DNA from: JAYZQT01 sp964412235
Lineage (GTDB): Bacteria; Pseudomonadota; Alphaproteobacteria; MPNO01; UBA830
Reading direction: 5' to 3'
Length of the DNA: 64,000 nt
NCBI GenBank assembly: GCA_964412235.1
Contig: CAYPNT010000003.1
Coordinates: 42,205 to 106,204 of the forward strand
Position 1 is the first letter of the stretch; each line of letters begins with the position of its first letter. The notes under the pieces were generated by a model. That model searched no databases and had not been told where the DNA came from. It saw only the letters and a list, made by a program, of their open reading frames with translations. This document shows, piece by piece, positions 17,648 to 25,217 of this stretch. The position numbers and the translations under genes are program-made.

Positions 17648-18735
17648 TGGAACTGCTTCTTACGACAGAGCAGACGATGCTTCGAAACACTGCTAAAACA
17701 TTTTCTGAAAGACGAGAAGGTATGGCTCGTCTGCGCAGCGACGAACCGGAAACACCGAACTTAAACAAAAGCATTTGGCAGGAAGCGGCCGATGCGGGAT
17801 TGTTAGCCATTTTGGTTCCGGAAAAATATGGTGGTCTTGGGCTTGGGCTAACCGAATTGTGCCTAATTGGCGAAGAGTTGGGCAAAACACTTATACCAGA
17901 GCCGATAACCACTATTGCGGCCGTAGCGGCCACACTTTCTGGGTTTCCACATACAGAAAAGGTTCTCAACGGTACGCTATTTTGTATACCCGGTCTCACA
18001 GAGGGCCCACGAACAATCGGAGATGAACCAGCTATTTCAAAAGCGACGTTAAATGGAACGGAATGTCGCCTTACTGGAAGCAAAGTTGGAATAATGCTTG
18101 CGGACGTCGCAGACAGTTTTATTTTATCGGCAAACAGCCCTGACGGACCGATCCTTGCCTACGTCCAAACAGATAAAATTGATATATCTACTACACCTAC
18201 ACTAGACGGTGCGACACTAGGGATACTCTCATTTGTCAACGCACCCGGTGTCATTATTGCCAACACCGATGAGTATCAACACACACTCGCGACACTACTT
18301 GATACATTGCATATCTCGGCTGCGGCCGAATTGTTAGGTATTATGGAAGCGGCTCAGAACATTACGGTAGAATATTTGAAAACCCGTGAACAATTTGATC
18401 GCCCAATTGGGTCATTTCAGGCCCTACAACACAAAGCCGTGGATAACCTTGCTGCAATCGAGTTGTGTCGGTCGCTGATATACCAAGCCGCTCGTACCTT
18501 TGACCAGCGTGGCAGCACTTTAGGTCTCGCATCGGCCACGCTATCACGGACAATTACAAGTGCCTTGAACGTGTGCAAATCGGCCATTCAATTACACGGT
18601 GGTATTGGTTTTACAGATGAACACGATATTGGCCTTTACCTAAAACGAGCAATGTCGTTATCTGCCCGCCACGGAAACTCGGGACTTCATCGCAAACGAT
18701 ACGCAGAACAAGTAAGGATAAACAGCCAATTTTAG
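17647..18735 (+). CDS. Acyl-CoA dehydrogenase family flavoprotein
   Basis: 362 aa, slightly short for the family. Recognisable elements are ADAGLLAILVPEKYGGLGLGLTELCLIGEELGKTL in the N-terminal helical domain, the middle beta domain, YLKTREQFDRPIGSFQALQH in the FAD/CoA helical domain, and IQLHGGIGFTDEHDIGLYLKRA near the end. The common C-terminal YEGT catalytic-Glu motif is absent, as in branches resembling mycobacterial steroid-degrading FadE subunits that work as heteromers or place the base elsewhere. Translation is coupled to the ligase by a TAATG overlap. It should introduce a 2,3-double bond for the hydratase encoded at the operon start. Confidence 0.92.
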   Translation: MELLLTTEQTMLRNTAKTFSERREGMARLRSDEPETPNLNKSIWQEAADAGLLAILVPEKYGGLGLGLTELCLIGEELGKTLIPEPITTIAAVAATLSGFPHTEKVLNGTLFCIPGLTEGPRTIGDEPAISKATLNGTECRLTGSKVGIMLADVADSFILSANSPDGPILAYVQTDKIDISTTPTLDGATLGILSFVNAPGVIIANTDEYQHTLATLLDTLHISAAAELLGIMEAAQNITVEYLKTREQFDRPIGSFQALQHKAVDNLAAIELCRSLIYQAARTFDQRGSTLGLASATLSRTITSALNVCKSAIQLHGGIGFTDEHDIGLYLKRAMSLSARHGNSGLHRKRYAEQVRINSQF

Positions 18736-18786
18736 CAAAACGACCGTCAAAATTGTATACAACTTCCGACCTATAGGATTTTTAAT

Positions 18787-20190
18787 ATGCCAGACCAGTC
18801 ATATCGGACCTTTCTTAAAAACCTCGCACAACAAGGCGAGCTGATCACGTTCGATAAAGAAGTCGACCCTGCTAAGAATATGGCAGCGATAGAATGGAAA
18901 GCGTTCAATGAAATGGGCAAAGCGAGCCTGTTTACTAACCTAAAGGGGCATGACGGTTGGCAAGCGACCAGTCAAATTCTCGCTGATAGAAAAAAATGGG
19001 CGATTGGCTTGAACGTCAACGAAGATCAAATACTAGATGAAATTAGCGAGCGGCTAAAAAACTCGATCAAGACCGTCGAGGTAGGGCCTAACGAAGCTCC
19101 CGTCCAAGAGGTAGTGTTCGAGGGAGACGACGTCAATATCTTAGACGTACCCGCGATGATGACCTCTGAAGACGATGGCGGTCGTTATTTTGCTTCGGGA
19201 ATGGCTATCATCAAAGATCCTAAGACCGGTATTCGCAACATGTCCGTACATCGTCAAATGATACTAAATGAGCGCGAGACGGGTTTTATCATGCTCCCAC
19301 GCCAAGCAAAACGGATTTACGATATGTATTCCTCAGAGGGCAGAGGCATGCCGGTTGCAATCGTTTACGGAGCCCATCCGGCCATTTTCTACGGCTCGGG
19401 TTTTACGACAACCTACGGAAAGGATGAATTAGAGGTAGCTGGTTCACTACTTGGCGAAGGTGTACGTATGGTTAAATGTAAAACCGTGGACATAGAAGTG
19501 CCCGCTGAAGCGGAGTTAGTTCTGGAAGGGGAAATTTTGTTCGATAAGTTAGTGCCAGAAGGGCCGTTTGGAGAAATTCCTGGTACCTATGCAGAATCGA
19601 CAAAGTCGCATGTATTTCGAGCCAATTGCATGACCCGTCGGAGAGACCCAATATTTTACGCTGTTCACTGCGGCTATCCGACGACAGATACGCAAGGAAC
19701 CATGGCCTTAGGAATAGAAATTGCCACCAAGGAACAACTTAAAAACGTTGAAGGTGGCCTAGATCTACTGGACGTTCGCTCCCACACCTCGGCCGGTATG
19801 ATGATGTTGGTTCTTAAATTGCGTCCCCGTGTTGAAGGCCAAGCAAAGACAGCTCTTATGGCCGCTTTATCAGGCGCGTTTCTACACCCGAAATTAGCGA
19901 TAGCCGTGGATGATGATATTGATGCTGACGATTTACGACAGGTAATGTGGTCAATGACCACTCGGGTTCACGCTGAACGGGATATTGTAATGATCCCCAA
20001 TACACGTGTTTTTCCACTAGACAATGTTTCCCCAATTGTGCCGGGAGAAAACAGTTTTCATCGATTGGGCACAAAGTGGCTCATAGATGCCACAAAACCT
20101 GCTGTTACACAGTCGGAAGAACGTGCACGATTTGAAAGAGCAATGCCTCGTAATTTTGATAATGTAGACCTGGAAGACTTTCTACCCTGA
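18787..20190 (+). CDS. UbiD family prFMN-dependent decarboxylase (first of three)
   Basis: 467 aa. UbiD-fold signatures include APVQEVVFEGDDVNILDVPAMM, the arginine in RNMSVHRQM that contacts prFMN, VPAEAELVLEGEI, and the catalytic PEGPFGEIPGTY segment with its two glutamates (E-R-E triad retained). GVRMVKCKTVDIEVPAEAE is typical of the non-ubiquinone branch. It would reversibly decarboxylate an aromatic, heteroaromatic or alpha,beta-unsaturated acid with prenylated FMN; no ubiX is seen in the window to make the cofactor. It lies 51 bp after the acyl-CoA dehydrogenase and closes the operon. The role in an acyl-CoA pathway is unusual and the substrate unknown. Confidence 0.93.
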   Translation: MPDQSYRTFLKNLAQQGELITFDKEVDPAKNMAAIEWKAFNEMGKASLFTNLKGHDGWQATSQILADRKKWAIGLNVNEDQILDEISERLKNSIKTVEVGPNEAPVQEVVFEGDDVNILDVPAMMTSEDDGGRYFASGMAIIKDPKTGIRNMSVHRQMILNERETGFIMLPRQAKRIYDMYSSEGRGMPVAIVYGAHPAIFYGSGFTTTYGKDELEVAGSLLGEGVRMVKCKTVDIEVPAEAELVLEGEILFDKLVPEGPFGEIPGTYAESTKSHVFRANCMTRRRDPIFYAVHCGYPTTDTQGTMALGIEIATKEQLKNVEGGLDLLDVRSHTSAGMMMLVLKLRPRVEGQAKTALMAALSGAFLHPKLAIAVDDDIDADDLRQVMWSMTTRVHAERDIVMIPNTRVFPLDNVSPIVPGENSFHRLGTKWLIDATKPAVTQSEERARFERAMPRNFDNVDLEDFLP

Positions 20191-20290
20191 GAAAACGACT
20201 ATGAAGCGGTCTTTTGGAGTTCGCAGGAGGCACACAGAAATTACGTTAAAATAGGCACAGTAATGCAAGCACCACGTCTGCCGATAAATA

Positions 20291-21034
20291 TTAAGCTGCA
20301 AGATCCGGCGGCAAAAGACGTTCCTCTTTGAGCACGTGCTCTTTATATATTTCAGTAATAGACTCCCACCTTAACATGCACGCTTCCTCACAAATCTCCA
20401 GTGCACGTTGGGCAACCTCCTCTGTATCAATATACTTTTCACATAATTCCATTTGGCGCTCGCTGTGTTCCTCATCCGCCTCCGCATGTTCAACGAAAAA
20501 AGCGATTTCCTTAGAATTCCTGGAAAAACCATAATGTTTAATAAACGAGGGAATTGTTATTTCCTTATTAAGCGCGGGTTGTTGGCCCTCCTGCGTCGCT
20601 TGCATAGCGAGTACCACACCAAGAGCTTCATCACGCGTTACACTTGCATAATGTAGCCGTCGGGCATGCCAAGCCGGACCAATACTATGTTCCTGCACGT
20701 CTCCGTCTGATAGACCAGCCGCGTTGCAGAAATCAAAGATCATCCTTGTATGGTCATGTGGTTCGTGACCGGGACGCGGAATAGCTACCAACCCAGCTTC
20801 CTCGGCCAAGTTCTCGATTACGGCATGTTTTACATCTTGAGGACCCCGCCACAGTAAAAAACCAAACGAGGGAAGAGCAACCTCGACAAACTTGTGATGG
20901 CTCGCCATGTAAACCCCCAGCGGATAAAGGTCGAGTGAACCGTCAAGCATCATTTTAAAGAATGGGTGTTTCTTTGTGTGCCACTTATCGCGGATCGCGA
21001 CGATACCCTTTCCTATTGTATTAGTTTTCGCCAT
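20291..21034 (-). CDS. Heme-oxygenase-like/PqqC-TenA superfamily protein (candidate di-iron oxidase)
   Basis: 247 aa, almost all helical. It starts with an AGGAAAAAG site before the ATG at 21034. Candidate metal ligands are arranged as in heme-oxygenase-like di-iron oxidases: E in VIENLAEEAG, H in GHEPHDHTR, and E/H in FVEHAEADEEHSERQMELCEKY. PqqC, TenA and CADD/UndA-like oxidases share this fold. No pqq or thiamin genes are nearby, so neither cofactor pathway is supported. It stands alone, convergent with the UbiD operon. Likely activities are oxidative C-C or C-N cleavage in the cytoplasm; the specific reaction is unknown. Confidence 0.82.
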   Translation of the reverse strand: MAKTNTIGKGIVAIRDKWHTKKHPFFKMMLDGSLDLYPLGVYMASHHKFVEVALPSFGFLLWRGPQDVKHAVIENLAEEAGLVAIPRPGHEPHDHTRMIFDFCNAAGLSDGDVQEHSIGPAWHARRLHYASVTRDEALGVVLAMQATQEGQQPALNKEITIPSFIKHYGFSRNSKEIAFFVEHAEADEEHSERQMELCEKYIDTEEVAQRALEICEEACMLRWESITEIYKEHVLKEERLLPPDLAA

Positions 21035-21152
21035 TTCTTTTTCCTATAAATGTAATCGGGTTCGGCCTAACACATACCATAATAGATAAATTCCCTAAAC
21101 TGGAACATCAAACGCGCTAATTAAATTACTTGTGTAGTATGGAGGATTCCTG

Positions 21153-21224
21153 ATGTCGGAAAAGTCTACACCTACATCGGGCTATAAGGACATCAAACCC
21201 GCACACAACTCGCAAAAAAGATAA
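21153..21224 (+). CDS. Candidate small protein (23 aa)
   Basis: An ATG at 21153 is preceded at ideal spacing by GGAGGA, one of the strongest ribosome sites in the window. It opens a 23-codon frame (starts MSEKSTPTSG, ends NSQKR) closed by TAA. It lies in a 254-base gap between the divergent heme-oxygenase-like gene and the 3' end of nrdB. The peptide is hydrophilic with no membrane segment. It could be a real small protein, a leader peptide, or chance. No homolog is known to me. Confidence 0.3.
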   Translation: MSEKSTPTSGYKDIKPAHNSQKR

Positions 21225-21288
21225 GCACGTTGAGCCTGAGTGTTAGCGAAACCAGAAGGGGTAAGGCATTTATGACACTCAGAAATGT

Positions 21289-22248
21289 CTATGCCCACAC
21301 ATCCTCCCAAGACCCCTGGGTTGCGGCTTTAGAATATTCAGTCGCTCGGTTTTCAAAAAAGTTTGTGTGCTCCATTCCGTTCAGCATTTCATCCATCCAC
21401 GGTAAGGGGTTTTTCTCGAGCCTATAGATGGGTTGAAGACCTAGCTGTGTTAAACGTCGATCAGCAATGTAGCGAATATATTCCTTAACCTCTGAACCAT
21501 TCAGTCCCTCAACGCCACCTAGCTCAAACGCGAGATCTATGAAAGCGTCTTCATGCTCTACCATTTCTGAGCAAATTACATAAAGCGAGCGCTGAAATTC
21601 TTCAGTCCAAATTTCGGGGTTCTCAGATACAAAGGTACGAAAGAGCTTAATAATTGATTCAGTGTGCAAACTTTCGTCGCGTACAGACCAGGATACGATT
21701 TGGCCCATTCCCTTCATTTTATTAAACCGCGGAAAATTCATGAGAATGGCAAAACTTGCAAACAACTGGAGACCTTCAGTAAAACCACCAAAAACCGCAA
21801 GTGTACGCGCTATATTTTCGTGAGTATCAACATCAAACTGCTGCAGATAATCAAACTTATCCTTCATTTCTTTATAACGCAGAAAAGCTTGGTATTCCGT
21901 TTGTGGCATTCCAATCGTATCGAGCAAATGGGAATACGCCGCAATGTGCACGGTTTCAATATTTGAAAAGGCAGACAGCATCATTTGTACTTCGGTAGGC
22001 TCAAAAACGCGCGAGTAACGTTTCATATAGCAGTTATTAACTTCTATATCTGACTGTGTAAAAAACCTAAAAATCTGCGTCAAAAGATTCCGTTCCTCAG
22101 CAGACAATTTATTATGCCAATCTTTTACATCGTCAGCTAACGGCACCTCCTCAGGCAGCCAATGTACGCGCTGTTGTGTTAACCAAGCATCATAAGCCCA
22201 GGGATATCGAAAAGGTTTATATACCGGATTTGATTCAATTAGAGACAT
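21289..22248 (-). CDS. nrdB: Class I ribonucleotide reductase beta subunit NrdB
   Basis: 319 aa. The first iron ligand is the aspartate in TQSDIEVNN. The helix IETVHIAAY supplies Glu, His and, four residues on, the radical tyrosine (E-x2-H-x3-Y spacing as in E. coli E115/H118/Y122). Further ligands lie in GFTEGLQLFASFA and SVRDESLHTESI. The C-terminus ends with EYSKAATQGSWEDVWA, where tail residues bind NrdA. It houses the di-metal tyrosyl radical that starts ribonucleotide reduction. It follows nrdA by 63 bp in the same direction, a standard nrdAB operon. Confidence 0.96.
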   Translation of the reverse strand: MSLIESNPVYKPFRYPWAYDAWLTQQRVHWLPEEVPLADDVKDWHNKLSAEERNLLTQIFRFFTQSDIEVNNCYMKRYSRVFEPTEVQMMLSAFSNIETVHIAAYSHLLDTIGMPQTEYQAFLRYKEMKDKFDYLQQFDVDTHENIARTLAVFGGFTEGLQLFASFAILMNFPRFNKMKGMGQIVSWSVRDESLHTESIIKLFRTFVSENPEIWTEEFQRSLYVICSEMVEHEDAFIDLAFELGGVEGLNGSEVKEYIRYIADRRLTQLGLQPIYRLEKNPLPWMDEMLNGMEHTNFFENRATEYSKAATQGSWEDVWA

Positions 22249-22311
22249 TCTTATGCTTCACTCCCTACCCTCTTCTGGAAGAAGACCGGCCCGTAGATGT
22301 TTGTTGTTATT

Positions 22312-24207
22312 CTATTGACAGCTCAGACACTCTTCGTAGTCGTTTTCGTTTTCGTTTTGACCTGAAGCCGCCAAAGGAAGTGGCTTTGTGTTACTGTTCG
22401 CAGAATCAGCCGTTAGATTTTCTTGCGCGGTTGCTCCAACAACCGATTGACTGGCGTGGCTCTCGGCGCGTGCCACGGAACGTGACCGACAGTAATAAAG
22501 CGATTTTACGCCCTTTTCCCATGCCCGCCAATGTACATCATGCAAGACTTTTTTCTGAACGTCGGCAGGCAGGAAAACATTGAGTGACTGTGACTGACAT
22601 ATGTACTCTGCCCGGTCACCCGCGTGATCAATCAGCCACTTTTGATCCAGCTCAAACGCTGTCTTAAAGATGTCTTTTTCATCCTGGGTAAGAAAATCAA
22701 GGTGTTGGACAGAACCTTCACTAACAGTAATCGATGACCAGGTATCATCGTCGTCTTTACCCTTATCTGCCAGCAGTGCTTTTAAAAATTTATTACGAAC
22801 ACTGAACGAACCGGATAAAGTTTTGTGAGTGTATGCGTTTGCTGCATTTGGTTCTATCCCGGGCGAAGACCCACCACAAATAATCGAGATTGACGCCGTA
22901 GGAGCGACTGCCATTTTATTTGAAAAGCGTTCCATAACTCCGTACTCAGCGGCATCCGGGCACGGGCCTCGTTCTTCTGCTAAGGCAACAGACGTAGCGT
23001 CAACCTGCTCTTTAATCTGTTTAAATATCCGTTTATTCCAGACTTTTGCCATTACCGATTCCATTGGTACACCTTGGCTTTGTAGAAAGGAATGGTAACC
23101 CATAACGCCTAAGCCAACAGAGCGCTCCCTCATCGCTGAATATCGTGCCCTAGCCATACTGTCTGGCGCGCGTTCGATAAAATCGTCTATCACATTATCC
23201 AAAAAGCGCATGACATCATCGACAAAACTAGGATGATCCTGCCACTCCAAGTAAGTCTCAAGATTAAGCGAAGACAAACAACAGACGGCGGTCCGATCTT
23301 GCCCATCTTTGTCCATTCCCGTGGGTAGCGTGATTTCGCTACACAGGTTCGACATTTTAACCTCTAGGCCAGCCATCTTATGATGCTCTGGTATCGCCTT
23401 GTTTACGTGGTCTATGTAGAGGAAATAAGGCTCACCAGTCTCTATACGCGTAGAAAGCATCCTAATCCAAAGGCTTCGCGCCGAAATTTTTCTTATAATC
23501 GCCTGGTCTTTAGGGCTTTTTAGACCCCACTCTTCATCATTTTCAACGGCGCGCATAAATTCGTCCGGGATAATAATTCCATGATGTAGGTTAAGCGCCT
23601 TACGGTTGGGATCACCACCGGTTGGCCGACGCAGCTCTATAAACTCTTCTATCTCAGGGTGGTCCACTCGAATATAAATTGCCGCCGACCCACGTCGTAA
23701 AGAACCTTGAGAAATTGCAAGCGTTAAAGAATCCATAACTCTGATAAAGGGTATAATTCCAGATGTCTTACCATTTGCGCCTACTTTTTCCCCGATAGAA
23801 CGCAGATTACCCCAATAGGAGCCTATACCGCCGCCTAACGCAGCTAACCAAACATTTTCATTCCATAAATCTACGATACCGCCGAGGCTGTCATTTGCCT
23901 CGTTTAGAAAACACGAGATGGGCAACCCTCGTTCCGTTCCCCCATTTGAAAGAACCGGTGTAGAAGGCATGAACCACAGATTGGACATGTAGTCATAAAT
24001 GCGTTGCGCATGAGCTGAGTCATCAGCAAAATAACAGGAGACACGCGCAAATAAGTCCTGATACTCTTCGTCTGGCATCAAATACCGGTCAGAAAGAACA
24101 GCTTTACCAAAATCAGTAAGATTCGCGTCTCGAGAGCGGTCTATTTTTACCGATATTCCGCGTTTAGATTGAAAAAGGTCGTGTTCTGTCTGTACCAGAT
24201 CTAGCAT
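22312..24207 (-). CDS. nrdA: Class I ribonucleotide reductase alpha subunit NrdA, without ATP-cone
   Basis: 631 aa from the ATG at 24207 (MLDLVQTEHD), chosen because GGAGGT precedes it by four bases; in-frame ATGs upstream lack such a site. Active-site motifs are ISCFLNEANDSL (first redox cysteine), SNLCSEITLP (thiyl cysteine flanked by Asn and Glu), TAVCCLSSLNL (second redox cysteine), and the C-terminal ECLSCQ pair that is reduced by thioredoxin or glutaredoxin. The catalytic domain starts almost at once, leaving no N-terminal ATP-cone, so dATP overall-activity control should be absent or different. A low-complexity Asn/Ser/Glu-rich linker precedes the ECLSCQ tail. Confidence 0.95.
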   Translation of the reverse strand: MLDLVQTEHDLFQSKRGISVKIDRSRDANLTDFGKAVLSDRYLMPDEEYQDLFARVSCYFADDSAHAQRIYDYMSNLWFMPSTPVLSNGGTERGLPISCFLNEANDSLGGIVDLWNENVWLAALGGGIGSYWGNLRSIGEKVGANGKTSGIIPFIRVMDSLTLAISQGSLRRGSAAIYIRVDHPEIEEFIELRRPTGGDPNRKALNLHHGIIIPDEFMRAVENDEEWGLKSPKDQAIIRKISARSLWIRMLSTRIETGEPYFLYIDHVNKAIPEHHKMAGLEVKMSNLCSEITLPTGMDKDGQDRTAVCCLSSLNLETYLEWQDHPSFVDDVMRFLDNVIDDFIERAPDSMARARYSAMRERSVGLGVMGYHSFLQSQGVPMESVMAKVWNKRIFKQIKEQVDATSVALAEERGPCPDAAEYGVMERFSNKMAVAPTASISIICGGSSPGIEPNAANAYTHKTLSGSFSVRNKFLKALLADKGKDDDDTWSSITVSEGSVQHLDFLTQDEKDIFKTAFELDQKWLIDHAGDRAEYICQSQSLNVFLPADVQKKVLHDVHWRAWEKGVKSLYYCRSRSVARAESHASQSVVGATAQENLTADSANSNTKPLPLAASGQNENENDYEECLSCQ

Positions 24208-24388
24208 GCCAACCTCCATATTATTACAACTCATGAGGGGACAGTACACTTATCTACCGCAACTCAACCCCCTCGTTGTCTGCGCCAGTTGGCAGGCCAT
24301 AGCTGCTGTCTAGTAACGACCAGAAAAGATCGTTTTGTAGTGCTCGCACCCCGCCTTGCGACCCGAATAGCATATCCAAAAAAACTGT

Positions 24389-24397
24389 TGTGGATAA
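24389..24397 (-). promoter_or_regulatory. DnaA box (perfect TTATCCACA)
   Basis: The plus strand reads TGTGGATAA, the exact reverse complement of the high-affinity DnaA box. It lies 182 bases upstream of the nrdA start. DnaA is known to regulate nrdAB in E. coli. Confidence 0.6.
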
Positions 24398-24474
24398 CTT
24401 TCCCCGATAGCCGCAATTTAGTAGTTTGCAACAAGATCTAGGGCATCGTCAATTAAAAATAACTAAATAATGTA

Positions 24475-24483
24475 TTATCCACA
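24475..24483 (+). promoter_or_regulatory. DnaA box (perfect TTATCCACA)
   Basis: The plus strand reads TTATCCACA exactly. It faces the other DnaA box 77 bases away and overlaps an NrdR-like dyad by four bases. Confidence 0.6.
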
Positions 24484-24493
24484 CTATCTTGTG
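24480..24493. promoter_or_regulatory. NrdR-like box
   Basis: CACACTATCTTGTG has CAC/GTG arms eight bases apart and matches 12 of 14 inner positions of the known NrdR consensus (aCACwATATATwGTGt). A second box at the usual spacing is not evident, which lowers confidence. Confidence 0.4.
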
Positions 24494-24503
24494 AATATCT
24501 TGT

Positions 24504-24519
24504 AAAAACGGCCGTTTTT
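24504..24519. repeat. 16-bp perfect palindrome
   Basis: AAAAACGGCCGTTTTT reads the same on both strands. It lies about 100 bases past the mntR-like stop and about 300 bases upstream of nrdA. It has no loop, so a strong terminator hairpin is unlikely; an operator is an alternative. Confidence 0.4.
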
Positions 24520-24620
24520 CAACACGTAAGCTTTTGGGGATTATTGGTATAAGTTAAACCAACACACTCAAGCGCCGTTTGTATCTCAGGTTTAATATCG
24601 GATTCGCTGCTTAAAAGGGG

Positions 24621-25091
24621 TTATCGTGATCGTAAATATCTCTCAAAAGCAGCTAAAGTTTCCTCAGAAACGTGATGCTCTATTCCCTCTGCATCGGCAC
24701 GAGCAACTTCCTCACTGATACCAATTGCTGTTAGAAATTCGACTACCAACTGATGACGACGCCGAGAAGCCTCGGCAATACTCCTCCCTTCATTAGTCAG
24801 AAAAATAGCCCTATAGGGCCGTGCCTCAATCCAATCCGCCTCCTTAAGCCGTACAATCATCCGTGCGACTGTGGGTGTCGTTACGCCCAAACGTTTGGCA
24901 ATATCCACTGACCGCGCTTCCCCAGTCGCGTCTATCAAATCAGCGATAAGTTCCACGTAGTCTTCCATGATTTCAGTTTGTCGGGCCTCTCGCACCTGAC
25001 GATGATGATCCGCCTGTTTATGAGGTTCCGGAAGTACTGGTGCAACGGGAGGGCGTTTATCCGCAGGATCTATTTTTAGCTTACTGGGCAT
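24621..25091 (-). CDS. mntR: MntR-like (DtxR family) metal-dependent regulator
   Basis: 156 aa from the ATG at 25091 (a TTG 18 bp upstream is a poorer choice). The N-terminal 30 residues are charged and probably disordered. A winged helix follows (about residues 40-110): RSVDIAKRLGVTTPTVARMIVRLKEADWIEARPYRAIFLT. The dimerisation/metal domain then shows GRSIAEASRRRHQLVVEFLTAIGISEEVARADAEGIEHHVSEETLAAF, with the His/Glu ligands typical of MntR. Members repress manganese uptake when Mn(II) is abundant. No mntH or sit transporter adjoins; instead nrdAB lies downstream, which may link metal status and the di-metal NrdB. Confidence 0.88.
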   Translation of the reverse strand: MPSKLKIDPADKRPPVAPVLPEPHKQADHHRQVREARQTEIMEDYVELIADLIDATGEARSVDIAKRLGVTTPTVARMIVRLKEADWIEARPYRAIFLTNEGRSIAEASRRRHQLVVEFLTAIGISEEVARADAEGIEHHVSEETLAAFERYLRSR

Positions 25092-25217
25092 AATCTCACT
25101 ATGCCGCAAGCAAACACTGCTGCCAATGGATCACTAACACGTAGAATTATAGCATGGGCTACTGACCCGCGTTTCCTTTCATTGCCAGAATATACTTTGG
25201 CGAACAACTTCAGCCTT

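Larger units (their letters stand above)
24208..24620. promoter_or_regulatory. nrdAB upstream control region
   Basis: A 413-base gene-free stretch between the MntR-like gene and nrdA, all three genes co-directional. It holds two perfect DnaA boxes (24389-24397 and 24475-24483) in opposite orientation, an NrdR-like box overlapping the second (24480-24493), an AT-rich segment between them (24451-24478), and a 16-bp perfect palindrome (24504-24519). These signals suit cell-cycle and dNTP control of the nrd promoter. The -10/-35 elements were not assigned with confidence. Confidence 0.6.

Noticed and set aside
20202..20255. A 17-codon frame (MKRSFGVRRR...) in the gap after the first ubiD
   Set aside because: No ribosome site and too short to separate from chance.
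24389..24519. A replication origin
   Set aside because: Only two DnaA boxes, no 13-mer unwinding repeats and no dnaA, parA or hemE context; promoter control of nrdAB is a better explanation.
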